Assembly: GCA_946479035.1 (NCBI GenBank)
Contig: CAMLDW010000003.1
Location: 1-64,000, forward strand
From: an uncultured Chthonomonadaceae bacterium
GTDB lineage: Bacteria > Armatimonadota > Fimbriimonadia > Fimbriimonadales > Fimbriimonadaceae
Length of the DNA: 64,000 bases
Direction of reading: 5' to 3'
The stretch's first letter is position 1; every line of letters starts with the position of its first letter. Under the pieces are notes generated by a model. It was not told the DNA's origin and did no database searches. It saw nothing but the letters and a program-made list of their open reading frames with translations. Positions 33,103 to 42,182 of the stretch are shown piece by piece. The translations under genes and the position numbers were made by a program.

Positions 33103-33495
33103 CTATGGCAGCCCGAGGGGTGCGAAGAGGTCGACGGCATGGCCGTCGGGGTCGAGGACCTGCGCGTAGCGCTGGCCCCAGAAGGCGTCCCACGGCTCCT
33201 TTTTGCCTTTGAACCCGGCGGCGAGGACTCTCTTGTAGACCTCGTCCACGCCGGCGGGCGTGCCGCAGTGGAAGGCGAGCCCGATGCTGTTCCCGCTCGG
33301 CCTTTTCCAGTCCGGGTCGAAGCTGCCGACGACCTCTTCGGTGTCGAGCATCAGCCGGACGCCGCTCGGGAGGACGGCCTCGAAGTGCGGCTCGTCGCCG
33401 GGATCGCCAAAGGGAACCCCTAGCAGGCGATAGAAGGCGACGGAGCGGGGCACATCGGCGACCACGATCCCGATGGCGTCCAGTGAGGCAGACAT
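33103..33495 (-). CDS. VOC (glyoxalase/dioxygenase superfamily) protein
   Basis: A 130-residue single-chain VOC protein with the paired beta-alpha-beta-beta-beta modules. The first is around LDAIGIVVADVPRSVAFYRLLG, the second around GLAFHCGTPAGVDEVYKRV, and the ending is VLDPDGHAVDLFAP. Members include glyoxalases, antibiotic-binding proteins and dioxygenases; the sequence does not say which. The ATG at 33495 follows TACAAT by 6 nt. Ends 32 bases before the Ycf45-like gene's own promoter side. Confidence 0.85.
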   Translation of the reverse strand: MSASLDAIGIVVADVPRSVAFYRLLGVPFGDPGDEPHFEAVLPSGVRLMLDTEEVVGSFDPDWKRPSGNSIGLAFHCGTPAGVDEVYKRVLAAGFKGKKEPWDAFWGQRYAQVLDPDGHAVDLFAPLGLP

Positions 33496-33507
33496 GGCGC
33501 TATTGTA
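33493..33507 (-). promoter_or_regulatory. Leaderless promoter of the VOC gene
   Basis: TACAAT (33502-33507 on the minus strand), six bases, then the ATG at 33495. The box lies just past the stop of the upstream gene. Confidence 0.6.
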
Positions 33508-33527
33508 GCCGACTAGCGCACAAATGT

Positions 33528-35111
33528 CTACTTCTTTTGGGGCAAAACGCGAATTCTTCGCTCTGGCTCGAGGCCGACGGCCTCGCCGAACATCTTCTGT
33601 TTTTCCAGCTCTCGGTGCTGGAGCTTTCGGACGCGGGCGTTCTGGGGTGCGAGCTCGAAGGGTTTGCCGGTCTGCCTGACGGTCTCGATGGCGCGACCGA
33701 CCTCCTGCATGGCGGACTCCTCGGCTTCGGGGTTGCCGCCGAAGCTGTTAACCACTTGGTCGAGCGCGCTGGCGATCTGCGAGAAGGTGTTCGACTTTAC
33801 TACGATCGTGGGAAGGGGCCGGTCGAGCTCTCGCAGCTTCTTGGGCTTGTTCAAGAAAGTGGAGCGGATCGCGATGACGGCGTCGGCCTGGGCGATGTCG
33901 TTCGTGATGTAGGCGGGCGCGTTCGACTCGCGGATGGCGCGTTCGAGGCGCGTACGCGCGATGCCGTAGGGGTAGACGCGCACGACGTTCCTCGGCGGCC
34001 TTTCGCGGGGCCTTGTGGGCTTTGGGTCATCGGTGCGGGAGGGTCTTTCCGGTGCGCGGGCGAGCGAGGGGAAGCGCTCGTTGAAGCCGTTCTCGTCGAT
34101 ATCCGGTGCGGACTCTTTTTGCACGACCTCGACGGCGCCCTCGCCGGTGCGGACGCGGATCTCGGGCCTGGGGGCGATGCCGCGGAGCATGAGGTCGACT
34201 GTCTTTTGGACGTCGTGGTGGACTGCGAGGCGGTCGAAGTCGTGGAGCTCGATGACGACGTCGAAGGTGGGCGGCGCCTTGCGCTCGAGCACGGTCTTTT
34301 GGGTGCCGCGGCGCCGGGCTTCGTCGTCGCTGAGGGTGACGGCCTGGATACCGCCGACGAGGTCGCAGAGCGACGGGTTGAGCATGAGGTTTTCGAGGGA
34401 CTGGCCGTGGGCTGTGGCGATGAGCTGGACGCCGCGCTCGGCGATCGTGCGCGCGGCGAGGGCCTCAGCCTCGTTTCCGATCTCGTCGATGACGATGACC
34501 TCGGGCATGTGGTTTTCGACGGCCTCGATCATGACGTTGTGCTGCAGGCCGGGGTTTTTGACCTGCATGCGGCGCGAGGTGCCGATGGCGGGGTGCGGCA
34601 CGTCGCCATCGCCGCCGATCTCGTTGGAGGTGTCGACGATGACGACGCGCTTGCCAGCCTCGTCGGCGAGCACGCGCGCGACCTCGCGGAGCTTGGTGGT
34701 CTTACCGATGCCCGGCTTTCCGAGGATAAGGATGGACTTGCCGGAGCGGACGATGTCGTCGATGATGTCGATCGTGCCTTCGAGCGCACGGCCGACCCGG
34801 CAGGTGAGGCCGATCACTTTCCCGTGGCGGTTGCGGATTGCGGAGATGCGGTGCAGGGTGCGCTCGATTCCGGCGCGGTTGTCCTCGCCGAACTCTCCGA
34901 GCGACTTGACGACGTAGTCGAGGTCGTGCTCGCTGACGACGAGGTTTGGCCAGCGCTCCATGGATTCGAGGAATCGCGCCTCGGCGGGGCGGCCGTAGTC
35001 GAGCACGACCTCGATGAGGGAATTGAGGTCGGGGCGCTCGTGGAGCTTTTCTCTCACGACGGGCGGTAGGACGTCAAGCAGCTTGGAAAGGCCGTTGAGC
35101 TGGTTAGCCAT
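33528..35111 (-). CDS. Ycf45/SpoIIIAA-like AAA ATPase with R3H motif
   Basis: A 527-residue protein like plastid/cyanobacterial Ycf45, related to SpoIIIAA. The ATPase core (about 100-270) has Walker A GKPGIGKTT and Walker B EVIVIDEIGNE. A middle linker (about 330-375) is Pro/Arg-rich, and the C-terminus has an R3H-type R-x3-H (RKLQH) followed by a basic tail ending RRIRVLPQKK. R3H domains bind single-stranded nucleic acid, so an RNA- or DNA-linked ATPase is likely. Role is unproven. It is separated from htrA by 62 bases on the same strand. Confidence 0.88.
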   Translation of the reverse strand: MANQLNGLSKLLDVLPPVVREKLHERPDLNSLIEVVLDYGRPAEARFLESMERWPNLVVSEHDLDYVVKSLGEFGEDNRAGIERTLHRISAIRNRHGKVIGLTCRVGRALEGTIDIIDDIVRSGKSILILGKPGIGKTTKLREVARVLADEAGKRVVIVDTSNEIGGDGDVPHPAIGTSRRMQVKNPGLQHNVMIEAVENHMPEVIVIDEIGNEAEALAARTIAERGVQLIATAHGQSLENLMLNPSLCDLVGGIQAVTLSDDEARRRGTQKTVLERKAPPTFDVVIELHDFDRLAVHHDVQKTVDLMLRGIAPRPEIRVRTGEGAVEVVQKESAPDIDENGFNERFPSLARAPERPSRTDDPKPTRPRERPPRNVVRVYPYGIARTRLERAIRESNAPAYITNDIAQADAVIAIRSTFLNKPKKLRELDRPLPTIVVKSNTFSQIASALDQVVNSFGGNPEAEESAMQEVGRAIETVRQTGKPFELAPQNARVRKLQHRELEKQKMFGEAVGLEPERRIRVLPQKK

Positions 35112-35173
35112 GGGGAGACACCTATTCTGACGAATGATTCGCGCCTTCCTGATGCGTATCCGGGGCGGACGGC

Positions 35174-36334
35174 TTATCTCGGGCGCGAGGTGAGCTTGAC
35201 GGTGACCGTCCGGTTCTGGCCCCGCGACCAGAGCTTGATCTCAACTTCGTCCCCAGGCTTTTTTTCCATAGTGGCGCGGTGGAAGTCCACGTTGGAGTAG
35301 ATGCGCCTGCCGTCGATCTCAAGGATGACGTCGTACTCCTTGATGCCGGCCTTGTCCGCTGGCAGGCCAGGGTAGGACTGGGAGACGACGACCCCGTATT
35401 CTGGCGGGTTCTTCGACTCGGTCAGCATTGCGAGGGTCTCTCGGTCTTGGGGGACGACGAGGGAGAAGGTGGGGGGCGCGGGCTCGATTCCGAGGATGGC
35501 GTACTGGACCGCGCCGAACTCGATGAGGTCGTGAACGACGCGCTTGACGTGCTTGGCAGGGATGGCGAAGCCGACGCCGGAGGCGACGTGCGCGTAGGTG
35601 GCGATGGTCGAGTTGATGCCGATGACCTCGCCGTTGACGTTGCAGAGCGGCCCTCCGGAGTTGCCGGGGTTGATGGCGGCGTCGGTCTGGATGGCGTCGA
35701 TGAGGAGCGACTGCTCGGCGGTCTCTAGCCATCGGTTCTTGCTGCTGACGACGCCGACGCTGACGGAGTTGTCGAAGCCGAGCTGGTTGCCGACGGCAAG
35801 GACCCAGTCGCCGACCTGCATGGCGCTGCTGTCGCCGAAGGTTGCGGGGACGAGGTTGTTGGCCTCGACCTTGACGACGGCGAGGTCGCTCAGCTCGTCC
35901 ATGCCTATGACTTTGGCGTCGTACCCCTTGCCATCGCTAGTCTTGACGGTGACGACGTCGGCGGCGATGGGGGTGTCGCGGCGGTTGGGGTTGCGCACGA
36001 CGTGGGCGTTGGTGACGATATAGCCGTCGGACTGGACTACGACGCCTGAGCCGCTGCCGGCCGGGAGGAGCTGGGTCTCGCCGATGAGCGACTTGGTGCG
36101 CATGGCTGTATCGATGCTGACGACGCTGGGCACGACTCGGCGTGCGGCCTCGGTGAAGTCGAACGGCGCGCCAGCGCCGAGATTCGCGTTGGTGAGCGGC
36201 GCGCGGCCGCCCGCAGGGCCGCTCGCCGCCTGGCGCGATTCCACCACACGGTTGAGCCACAGGGCGCCGAAGACCCCGCCGAAGACCGCGACGAAGATGA
36301 GCAGCGCGGACTTGAGCGAGAGGTTGGCAGGCAC
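35174..36334 (-). CDS. htrA: HtrA/DegP-type periplasmic serine protease
   Basis: A 386-residue membrane-anchored protease for envelope protein quality control. One N-terminal transmembrane helix (about 9-28) is followed by a trypsin-like domain with the triad His111 (TNAHVV), Asp150 (SDLAVVKV) and Ser226 (GNSGGPL). One PDZ domain (about 285-380) follows with GLPADKAGIKEYDVILEIDG. The start is GTG at 36334, 8 nt after TATAGT, and so probably leaderless. Confidence 0.94.
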   Translation of the reverse strand: MPANLSLKSALLIFVAVFGGVFGALWLNRVVESRQAASGPAGGRAPLTNANLGAGAPFDFTEAARRVVPSVVSIDTAMRTKSLIGETQLLPAGSGSGVVVQSDGYIVTNAHVVRNPNRRDTPIAADVVTVKTSDGKGYDAKVIGMDELSDLAVVKVEANNLVPATFGDSSAMQVGDWVLAVGNQLGFDNSVSVGVVSSKNRWLETAEQSLLIDAIQTDAAINPGNSGGPLCNVNGEVIGINSTIATYAHVASGVGFAIPAKHVKRVVHDLIEFGAVQYAILGIEPAPPTFSLVVPQDRETLAMLTESKNPPEYGVVVSQSYPGLPADKAGIKEYDVILEIDGRRIYSNVDFHRATMEKKPGDEVEIKLWSRGQNRTVTVKLTSRPR

Positions 36335-36348
36335 GGTGCCTTACTATA
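36332..36348 (-). promoter_or_regulatory. Leaderless promoter of htrA
   Basis: TATAGT (36343-36348 on the minus strand), eight bases, then GTG at 36334. Confidence 0.6.
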
Positions 36349-36384
36349 CGGCGGCGGGGCTCCGTGGAGTTTCGTGCCCAAAGG

Positions 36385-36400
36385 TAGACTTTGGCCCTTG
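36385..36400 (+). promoter_or_regulatory. Leaderless promoter of rlmN
   Basis: TAGACT at 36385-36390, seven bases, then TTG at 36398. Confidence 0.5.
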
Positions 36401-37474
36401 CAGGCGCCTCCGACCCCACTCGTCGGACTCACTTCCACCGAGCTTCAGCAGACGATGGTCGGCATGGGCGAACGCGCCTTCCGGGGTCGGCAGCTGGCCT
36501 CGTGGGTGTATAGAAAGGCGGTGCGCGAGGTCGGGGAGATGCTGGACCTGCCGGCGCCGTTGAGGGAGCAGATCTCTCAAAAGTTCGTGGTGAACCCGCT
36601 TGTCGTCGCGGAGCACCTGAAGGCTTCGGACGGCGTCGAGAAGCTGCTGGTGCACGGGGGCGACGGCGAGGTGTTCGAGTGCGTGCTGCTGCCGTACAAG
36701 GAGCGCGTGAGCTGCTGCCTTTCTTCGCAGGTCGGGTGCCCGATGGGGTGCACTTTCTGCGCGACGGGGCTCGGCGGTTTCGACCGCAACCTGAGCGCGG
36801 GCGAGATCGTGGGGCAGTATCTTTTGCTGCAGTCTTTCGCGAAGCGCAGGATCGGGCACGTGGTGTTCATGGGGATGGGGGAGCCGATGCTCAACCTTGA
36901 CCAAATGGTGAAAGCGATGGCGCTGTTGCACGACGAGGTGGGGCTGAGCTACCGGCACATGACGGTCTCGACGGTCGGGCTCGTGCCGCAGATCGAGGAG
37001 CTGGCGGAGCTGGGACTGCCGATCCACCTGGCTCTGTCGCTGCACTCGCCGTTCGACGAGGTGCGCGACCGGCTGATGCCTGTGAACCACAAGTGGCCGG
37101 TGGCGGTGGTGGTGCAGGCGATGCGGGACTATTCGCGCGCGACGGGGCGCAAAGTGACGTTTGAATACCTATTGATCGACGGAGTGAACGACACTCCCGA
37201 GCAGGCCGACGCGCTGGCGGGGCTGGTGAAGGGAGTCCCGTCGGTGGTGAACCTGATCCCGTTCAACAAAGTGGAGACGGAGCAGGGGTTCGCGCGTCCG
37301 AAGCGTGAGAGGGTTCAGGCTTTCCGGCGGCGTTTGGAGTCGCACAAGGTGAACGTGACCGAGCGGGTCGAGCGGGGGCACGACATCGCTGCGGCGTGCG
37401 GGCAGCTCGCTGGGCGGCACAAGGGACGGTTTGCAAGGAGGCAACAGACATCAGAGCTCAAGGTTGTGTCTTAG
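36398..37474 (+). CDS. rlmN: 23S rRNA (adenine-2503-C2)-methyltransferase
   Basis: A radical-SAM enzyme that methylates A2503 of 23S rRNA and A37 of some tRNAs. The 4Fe-4S cluster cysteines are Cys114, Cys118 and Cys121 (GCPMGCTFCATG). The catalytic C-terminal Cys is in AAACGQL. GMGEP and the STVG segment bind SAM. The TTG at 36398 gives 358 residues beginning just before the conserved VGLTSTELQ region and lies 7 nt after TAGACT; a start 8 codons upstream would overlap the promoter. The start is therefore inferred. Confidence 0.93.
   Translation: MQAPPTPLVGLTSTELQQTMVGMGERAFRGRQLASWVYRKAVREVGEMLDLPAPLREQISQKFVVNPLVVAEHLKASDGVEKLLVHGGDGEVFECVLLPYKERVSCCLSSQVGCPMGCTFCATGLGGFDRNLSAGEIVGQYLLLQSFAKRRIGHVVFMGMGEPMLNLDQMVKAMALLHDEVGLSYRHMTVSTVGLVPQIEELAELGLPIHLALSLHSPFDEVRDRLMPVNHKWPVAVVVQAMRDYSRATGRKVTFEYLLIDGVNDTPEQADALAGLVKGVPSVVNLIPFNKVETEQGFARPKRERVQAFRRRLESHKVNVTERVERGHDIAAACGQLAGRHKGRFARRQQTSELKVVS
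37435..37441 (+). promoter_or_regulatory. Strong Shine-Dalgarno that points to an AUC start
   Basis: AAGGAGG, the best ribosome site in the region, with an 8-nt spacer to ATC at 37450. No ATG, GTG or TTG in the lipoprotein frame lies at a usable distance. Confidence 0.7.
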
Positions 37475-37977
37475 CGCTGGCGGCCTGTCTCGCGGCAGGG
37501 TGCGGTTCGGGACGCTCGGACGCGGGCGGGGGCGGGGCGAAGAAGCCGGACGAGCCCGGGACGGTGGCGATCCAGTCCGGGCCCGTCGAAGGCGAGCTTC
37601 CGGGCGCGTGGACGATGAAGGCCAAGGACTCGAGCATGAAGTTTCAGGGCCAAGAGGAGTCGACGGCGATAGTTCGCGGGGTCACCGGGCAACTCCTAAA
37701 GGGCGGGAAGGTCGCGAGCAACTTCGTGGCCGAGTCGGGGCAGGCCGACACTAGGACCGGGGTGCTGGTCCTGACCGGCAACGTGCGGGTCACGGCCGAG
37801 GGCAGGGGGATGTACCTGGTGGCGGACAAGCTGACCTACGACAAGAACAGGGCCCTGATCTTCGCCGAAGGGCGGGTGGAGGTGCGGTCGGACGCATGGT
37901 TGTCGGGCCCTTTCGCTAAACTGGTCGCGACGCCTGGGCTGGAGAAGGTCGGGACCCCGGACAGGTTTGAAAAATGA
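37450..37977 (+). CDS. LptC-like OstA-domain lipoprotein (probable AUC start)
   Basis: A 175-residue lipoprotein. From ATC at 37450 the product begins MRAQGCVLALAACLAAG-Cys18, a textbook lipobox at exactly the right distance. The mature part carries an OstA/LptC-type beta-jellyroll (GVLVLTGNVRVTAEGRGMYLVADKLTYDKNR). The only canonical in-frame start is GTG at 37396, which would add 18 residues before the signal peptide and has no ribosome site. It is the first gene of the LPS-export operon; the next gene overlaps its stop by 4 nt. Assignment to LptC rather than LptA is uncertain. Confidence 0.75.
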   Translation: MRAQGCVLALAACLAAGCGSGRSDAGGGGAKKPDEPGTVAIQSGPVEGELPGAWTMKAKDSSMKFQGQEESTAIVRGVTGQLLKGGKVASNFVAESGQADTRTGVLVLTGNVRVTAEGRGMYLVADKLTYDKNRALIFAEGRVEVRSDAWLSGPFAKLVATPGLEKVGTPDRFEK

Positions 37978-38831
37978 AGGTGAAACGGAGTTTGCTCTTG
38001 GTGGCCGTAGGATGCGGCGCTTTGGCTTTTGCGGTGCTGCAGCAGGTGGCGCAGAAGTACGTGCTGCTCGACGACAAGAAGGGCGGGTTCAAGGTCTATG
38101 ACGTAGAGAGCGCGCTGACTTCGTTCGTGCCGAACGGGGACGTCGAGTTTGACGCCAGCGGCCGGCCGATGAAGGGGTTCTCGAAAGAGCAGGGGCTGTC
38201 GTTCTCTGCACTGAAGATGGAGGGTCTTGCTTCGCGGACGGACGCGGGCTCGTTCAGGATCAAGCGAGGTTCGGCGAGCGGCTCGGTGGTGGTGGACCTA
38301 GCGAGCAGCGCCGACTCCGGCGCGACGGCGACCAAGAGCCATGTGGAGAGCGAGCTGGCGACGCTCGTCGAAGGCGCCGACAGCACGACGATCACCCTGC
38401 CCTCGACGTTCCTGTTCAGCAACCACGTCTCCTCGGCGAAGGTGGACCGGCTGCTAGAGCTGCGCGCGCCGAGCGGCACGTTCGTGCTTCCGCTCCTCGA
38501 CCAGGCCAACGGCACGAACAACCCGTTCCAGTCCGCGGACGTGAAGGGGCCGATCGACATTACGGTCGACTCCAAGATGACCGAGGCGAAGGGGACGAAC
38601 CGGCAGTACGTGAAGCTCCGCGCAGACAAGATGACCTATGACGGGAAGACGAGGATCCTGCGGCTCGACGGCCATATCACGGGCGACGTGGAGGGGACTC
38701 CCGCGACCGGGAAGGGGTATTCGATGACCGTCAACGCGGAGTGGGTGACGATCGAACTTGACGAGAACTCGGCGGTGAAGCAGGTCCGGTCCGGGATCGG
38801 CACGGCGACGGGCAAGGGCGGAGGTCAATGA
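37974..38831 (+). CDS. LptA/LptC-like periplasmic LPS-transport protein
   Basis: A 285-residue exported protein with an N-terminal hydrophobic segment (SLLLVAVGCGALAFAVL) that is either a signal or a membrane anchor. A C-terminal OstA-like stretch (YVKLRADKMTYDGKTRILRLDGHITGD) resembles the preceding lipoprotein. It should form part of the periplasmic LPS bridge. Start ATG overlaps the previous stop (ATGA), and its own stop overlaps lptB the same way. It is longer than typical LptA (about 185 residues) and has a large middle section of unknown role. Confidence 0.78.
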   Translation: MKVKRSLLLVAVGCGALAFAVLQQVAQKYVLLDDKKGGFKVYDVESALTSFVPNGDVEFDASGRPMKGFSKEQGLSFSALKMEGLASRTDAGSFRIKRGSASGSVVVDLASSADSGATATKSHVESELATLVEGADSTTITLPSTFLFSNHVSSAKVDRLLELRAPSGTFVLPLLDQANGTNNPFQSADVKGPIDITVDSKMTEAKGTNRQYVKLRADKMTYDGKTRILRLDGHITGDVEGTPATGKGYSMTVNAEWVTIELDENSAVKQVRSGIGTATGKGGGQ

Positions 38832-39565
38832 AGATCACGGCCGAGAACCTGGCAAAGGCGTACAAGGGCCGGCGCGTGGTAGACGGCGTGAGCTTCAGCC
38901 TCGACCAGGGCGAGGTGGTCGGACTGCTGGGGCCGAACGGGGCTGGCAAGACGACGACGTTCTATATGATCACAGGCCTGGTCCAGCCGACGGAGGGGCG
39001 CGTGCTGTTCGACAGCGAAGTCGTGACGGGCTGGCCGATGTACAGGCGCGCACGTGCTGGGGTCGGGTACCTGGCGCAGGAGAGCAGCGTGTTCCGCAAC
39101 TTGAACGTGGAAGACAACATCCGGCTGGTGCTGGAGGCGGCCGGGAAGAGCCACAAGGAGATCGAGGAGAAGGTCGCGCAGCTGACGCGGGACCTGCACA
39201 TCGACAAGATCGCGCGCTCGAAGGGGCGCGTGCTCTCGGGCGGGGAGCGTCGGCGGGTCGAGATCGCGCGGGCCCTGGCGACCGAGCCGAAGTTCATCCT
39301 GCTCGACGAGCCGTTCACCGGTATCGACCCGGTGACGATCGAGGAACTGCAGGCGATCATCGCGCGGCTGAGCAGGCAGAAGATCGGCATTCTGATCACG
39401 GACCACAACGTGGCGGCGACGCTCTCGATCACGGACCGGAACTACATCCTGATCGACGGCAAGATCATCGCGGAGGGCGACCGGCGGGCGATCGAATCGA
39501 ACGAGCTGGTGCGAAGGCACTACTTGGGCCAAGGGTTCGAGCTCAGTGGCAGGGGCCGGGAGTGA
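38828..39565 (+). CDS. lptB: LPS export ABC transporter ATP-binding protein LptB
   Basis: A 245-residue ATPase driving LPS extraction from the inner membrane. Walker A is GPNGAGKTT, the signature LSGGERRRVEIARAL, and Walker B FILLDEPFTGIDP. The LptB-specific GYLAQESSVFRNLNVEDN Q-loop region is present. ATG start overlaps the preceding stop by 4 nt, and its stop overlaps the lptF GTG. The LPS-export assignment also implies an outer membrane. Confidence 0.96.
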   Translation: MKITAENLAKAYKGRRVVDGVSFSLDQGEVVGLLGPNGAGKTTTFYMITGLVQPTEGRVLFDSEVVTGWPMYRRARAGVGYLAQESSVFRNLNVEDNIRLVLEAAGKSHKEIEEKVAQLTRDLHIDKIARSKGRVLSGGERRRVEIARALATEPKFILLDEPFTGIDPVTIEELQAIIARLSRQKIGILITDHNVAATLSITDRNYILIDGKIIAEGDRRAIESNELVRRHYLGQGFELSGRGRE

Positions 39566-40668
39566 GACGGGTCGACCGACTGATCATCGGCGAGCTGTTG
39601 GCGCCGTGGGCATTCGGCGTGGCGGTCTTCACGGTGCTGGTTTCGGCGGGGCAGTTCCTTTACCAGATCACGAACTACCTGGCGCAGGGCGCGAGCGTGT
39701 GGGCGACGCTGCAACTGATGCTCTTTTTGCTTCCGGGCGTGATCGCCAAGACGTTTTCGATGTCGGTGCTGCTGGCGACGCTGCTGGCGTTCGGGCGGTT
39801 GAGCGGCGACAGCGAGATCGTCGCGCTGCGCGCGGGCGGGATCAGCATCTCTCGGATCATGCTGCCTGTGGGGTTGTTCGGGGCGTTCGTCTCGCTGTTG
39901 GCGCTTGGTTTCAACGAGCTGGTCGTGCCGGGCTCGACGTACCAGGCGCTGCAGATCCGGATGAACCTGGACAAGGAGCAGAAGGAGCGGAAGGACCAGG
40001 CGACGTCGCGGCCGATCTATGAGAAGGGCAAGCTGACGATGATGCTGGTGGCGCGGGACTTCGACATCGCGACCAGGATGCTGCGCGGGGTGAACCTTCT
40101 GATGTACGGCAAGGACGGGAAGCTCGATCGCGTGTTCTCCGCCGACGAGATGGTCTACAACAGCGACGGCGACTGGCGGATCCCCCAGGGCGGGGACTTG
40201 CAGGACCTGCGATCGGGCGCCCGCTTCAGCTTTAAGGGGCCGGTGCTACCGACGGAGGTGCCGAACCCGGACGTGACGCCTGAGGACCTGATCACGCAGG
40301 CGCTGAAGGACCTCGACGCGCTGAGCATGGCGGACATGAAGAAGCAGATAGAGCGGCAGAGGGCGCTGCCGGACTACGACAAGAAGCAGGTTTCAAACCT
40401 GGAGTTCGGGCTGTGGAACAAGATCGCTCTGCCGCTGGCGGCGCTGGTGTTCGGTCTGGTCGGTGCGCCGCTGGGGATCCGGAACCACCGGGCCGGGACG
40501 GCGACGGGGTTCGCGCTGAGCGTCGTGATCATATTTGGGTACATGATGTTGTCGAACGCGATGTCGATCATGGCGCAAGGAGGGCGCATTCCGGCCTACA
40601 TGGCGAGCTTTACTCCGATCGTGATCGGCTTGGCGGTCGCAATTGTGCTCATCCAGCGTCGTAACTAG
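39562..40668 (+). CDS. lptF: LPS export permease LptF/LptG family
   Basis: A 368-residue YjgP/YjgQ-family permease. Three helices near the N-terminus, a periplasmic jellyroll domain (about 140-260) and three C-terminal helices match LptF/LptG. It starts at GTG in a GTGA overlap with lptB. Only one permease gene is present here, whereas most systems use two. Either the partner is elsewhere or this one works as a homodimer. Confidence 0.9.
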   Translation: MRRVDRLIIGELLAPWAFGVAVFTVLVSAGQFLYQITNYLAQGASVWATLQLMLFLLPGVIAKTFSMSVLLATLLAFGRLSGDSEIVALRAGGISISRIMLPVGLFGAFVSLLALGFNELVVPGSTYQALQIRMNLDKEQKERKDQATSRPIYEKGKLTMMLVARDFDIATRMLRGVNLLMYGKDGKLDRVFSADEMVYNSDGDWRIPQGGDLQDLRSGARFSFKGPVLPTEVPNPDVTPEDLITQALKDLDALSMADMKKQIERQRALPDYDKKQVSNLEFGLWNKIALPLAALVFGLVGAPLGIRNHRAGTATGFALSVVIIFGYMMLSNAMSIMAQGGRIPAYMASFTPIVIGLAVAIVLIQRRN

Positions 40669-40670
40669 CA

Positions 40671-42182
40671 GTGAACGTCAGCGTCTGGGTAGTGGTCTTG
40701 TTGGTGCTGCTGAGCGGCGGCATCGCGGCATTTGGCGACTGGCTGGGCCGGCGGCTGGGGAAGAAGCGGCTGCGGTTCGGTCGGCTGCGTCCCAAGCACA
40801 CGGCCATTGTGGGCACGGCGATCGCGGGGATGCTGACGACGCTCGTTACGATCTTGCTGCTCTCTTTGGTGAGCGAGCAGGTGCGCGTGTGGCTGGTGCA
40901 GGGGACGAGCGTTCAGAAGCGGCTCAAGGAGACCTCGGGCAACCTCGACAGGGCGACGGCGCAGCTGCAGCAGCGGCAGAAGGACCTGACGGACGTGCGC
41001 GGGCAGTTGCAGGACGAGCAGGCCAAGCTGGCAGAAGAGCAGGCGAAGGTCGCAGCGGCCACTAAGGAAGCTACTGCGATGCGGCAAGAGGCGGCTTTGT
41101 TGCGCGGGCAGGTTTCGTCGCTGCGCGGCGAGCTCAAGACAAGCAGGAAGAGCCTAGACGAGCTCAACAAGCAATACGAAATCCTTAAGCGCGAATCGAC
41201 CAGGCTCCTGGGGGACATCAAGACTTACAGCGACGAGCAGCGGCGACTTTACGACAAGAACAACGAGCTATTGAAGCAGAACGACGAGCTCGGACAAGAG
41301 GTCGACAGGCTTCAGGCGAGCATTACCAGCCTTAACAAGCAGGTGAGCGACGCGCAGTCGGCGCAAAAGCTGGCGACGGAGAACTTCAACAACGAGCTCG
41401 GCCGCATCCAGCAGTCGAGGACCAGCGCGCTCGCGGACCTCGTTAAGGCGCAGGGCGAGCTGGACATCGCGCGGCGCGAACTGCGCGACCTGCAGACGCA
41501 GGCCAACTACGTGCTGGACGACAACATCCGCGCGCGGATGAGCCCGCTCATCTACAACCGCGGCGGCGAACTGACGCGGCTTGCGGTGAGGTCGCGTCTG
41601 AGCCAGGCGGAGGCGCGCACGTTCCTTCTCGCTGCGATCGAGGCGGCATCGCGCGACGCGCTAGCGCGCGGTGCGGTGGAGGCGCCTTCGAGCCGGGCTG
41701 CGGCGGCGTTCTGGTCCTATTCGACGGGCAACGGACAAATGGTGACGGCGGAGATGCAGTTCCAGCTAGCGATCGACGCGATCGCGGCGAAGGACCCGGA
41801 GCAAGTGATCGTGGTGCGCGCGTTCCGCAACGCGTTCAAGGGCGAGTTCGTGCGGATCGCGGTCGAGGCGCTGCCGAACCCGGTCGTTTACCACGCGGGC
41901 GACTTCATCATCGAGACGAAGGTGGACGGGAAGCTCGGCGTGCAGGGCGTCACAGAGGCGCTCGTCAACTTCATGGCCGTGCAGCTGCGGGAGAGGGCCG
42001 TACACGACGGCATGGTGCCCGCGATCGGGCGGCAGACGGAGCTAGGGGCGATCACGCAGGAGCAGCTGCAGCAGATCGTGCAGGCGATCGTGGACACGCA
42101 GCGCACGATCACCGTGCGGTTCCACGCAAAGAGCGACACGAAGGCCGCGGACCTCCTGACGTTGGACGTGCGCCTGAGATGA
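40671..42182 (+). CDS. DUF3084 coiled-coil membrane protein
   Basis: A 503-residue protein. Two helices at about residues 1-21 and 46-68 flank the family hallmark GDWLGRRLGKKRLRFGRLRPKHTA. A long coiled coil (about 85-285) and a globular C-terminal domain follow. DUF3084 is found mainly in Cyanobacteria and Deinococcus-Thermus, where it is often beside a YqgF-like gene. The function is unknown; its position after the LPS genes suggests an envelope role. Starts GTG at 40671, two bases after lptF. Confidence 0.85.
   Translation: MNVSVWVVVLLVLLSGGIAAFGDWLGRRLGKKRLRFGRLRPKHTAIVGTAIAGMLTTLVTILLLSLVSEQVRVWLVQGTSVQKRLKETSGNLDRATAQLQQRQKDLTDVRGQLQDEQAKLAEEQAKVAAATKEATAMRQEAALLRGQVSSLRGELKTSRKSLDELNKQYEILKRESTRLLGDIKTYSDEQRRLYDKNNELLKQNDELGQEVDRLQASITSLNKQVSDAQSAQKLATENFNNELGRIQQSRTSALADLVKAQGELDIARRELRDLQTQANYVLDDNIRARMSPLIYNRGGELTRLAVRSRLSQAEARTFLLAAIEAASRDALARGAVEAPSSRAAAAFWSYSTGNGQMVTAEMQFQLAIDAIAAKDPEQVIVVRAFRNAFKGEFVRIAVEALPNPVVYHAGDFIIETKVDGKLGVQGVTEALVNFMAVQLRERAVHDGMVPAIGRQTELGAITQEQLQQIVQAIVDTQRTITVRFHAKSDTKAADLLTLDVRLR

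Noticed and set aside
36335..36397. tRNA or small RNA genes in intergenic gaps
   Set aside because: Gaps of this kind through the window were scanned for a TTCGANTC T-loop with a matching acceptor stem; none was found.
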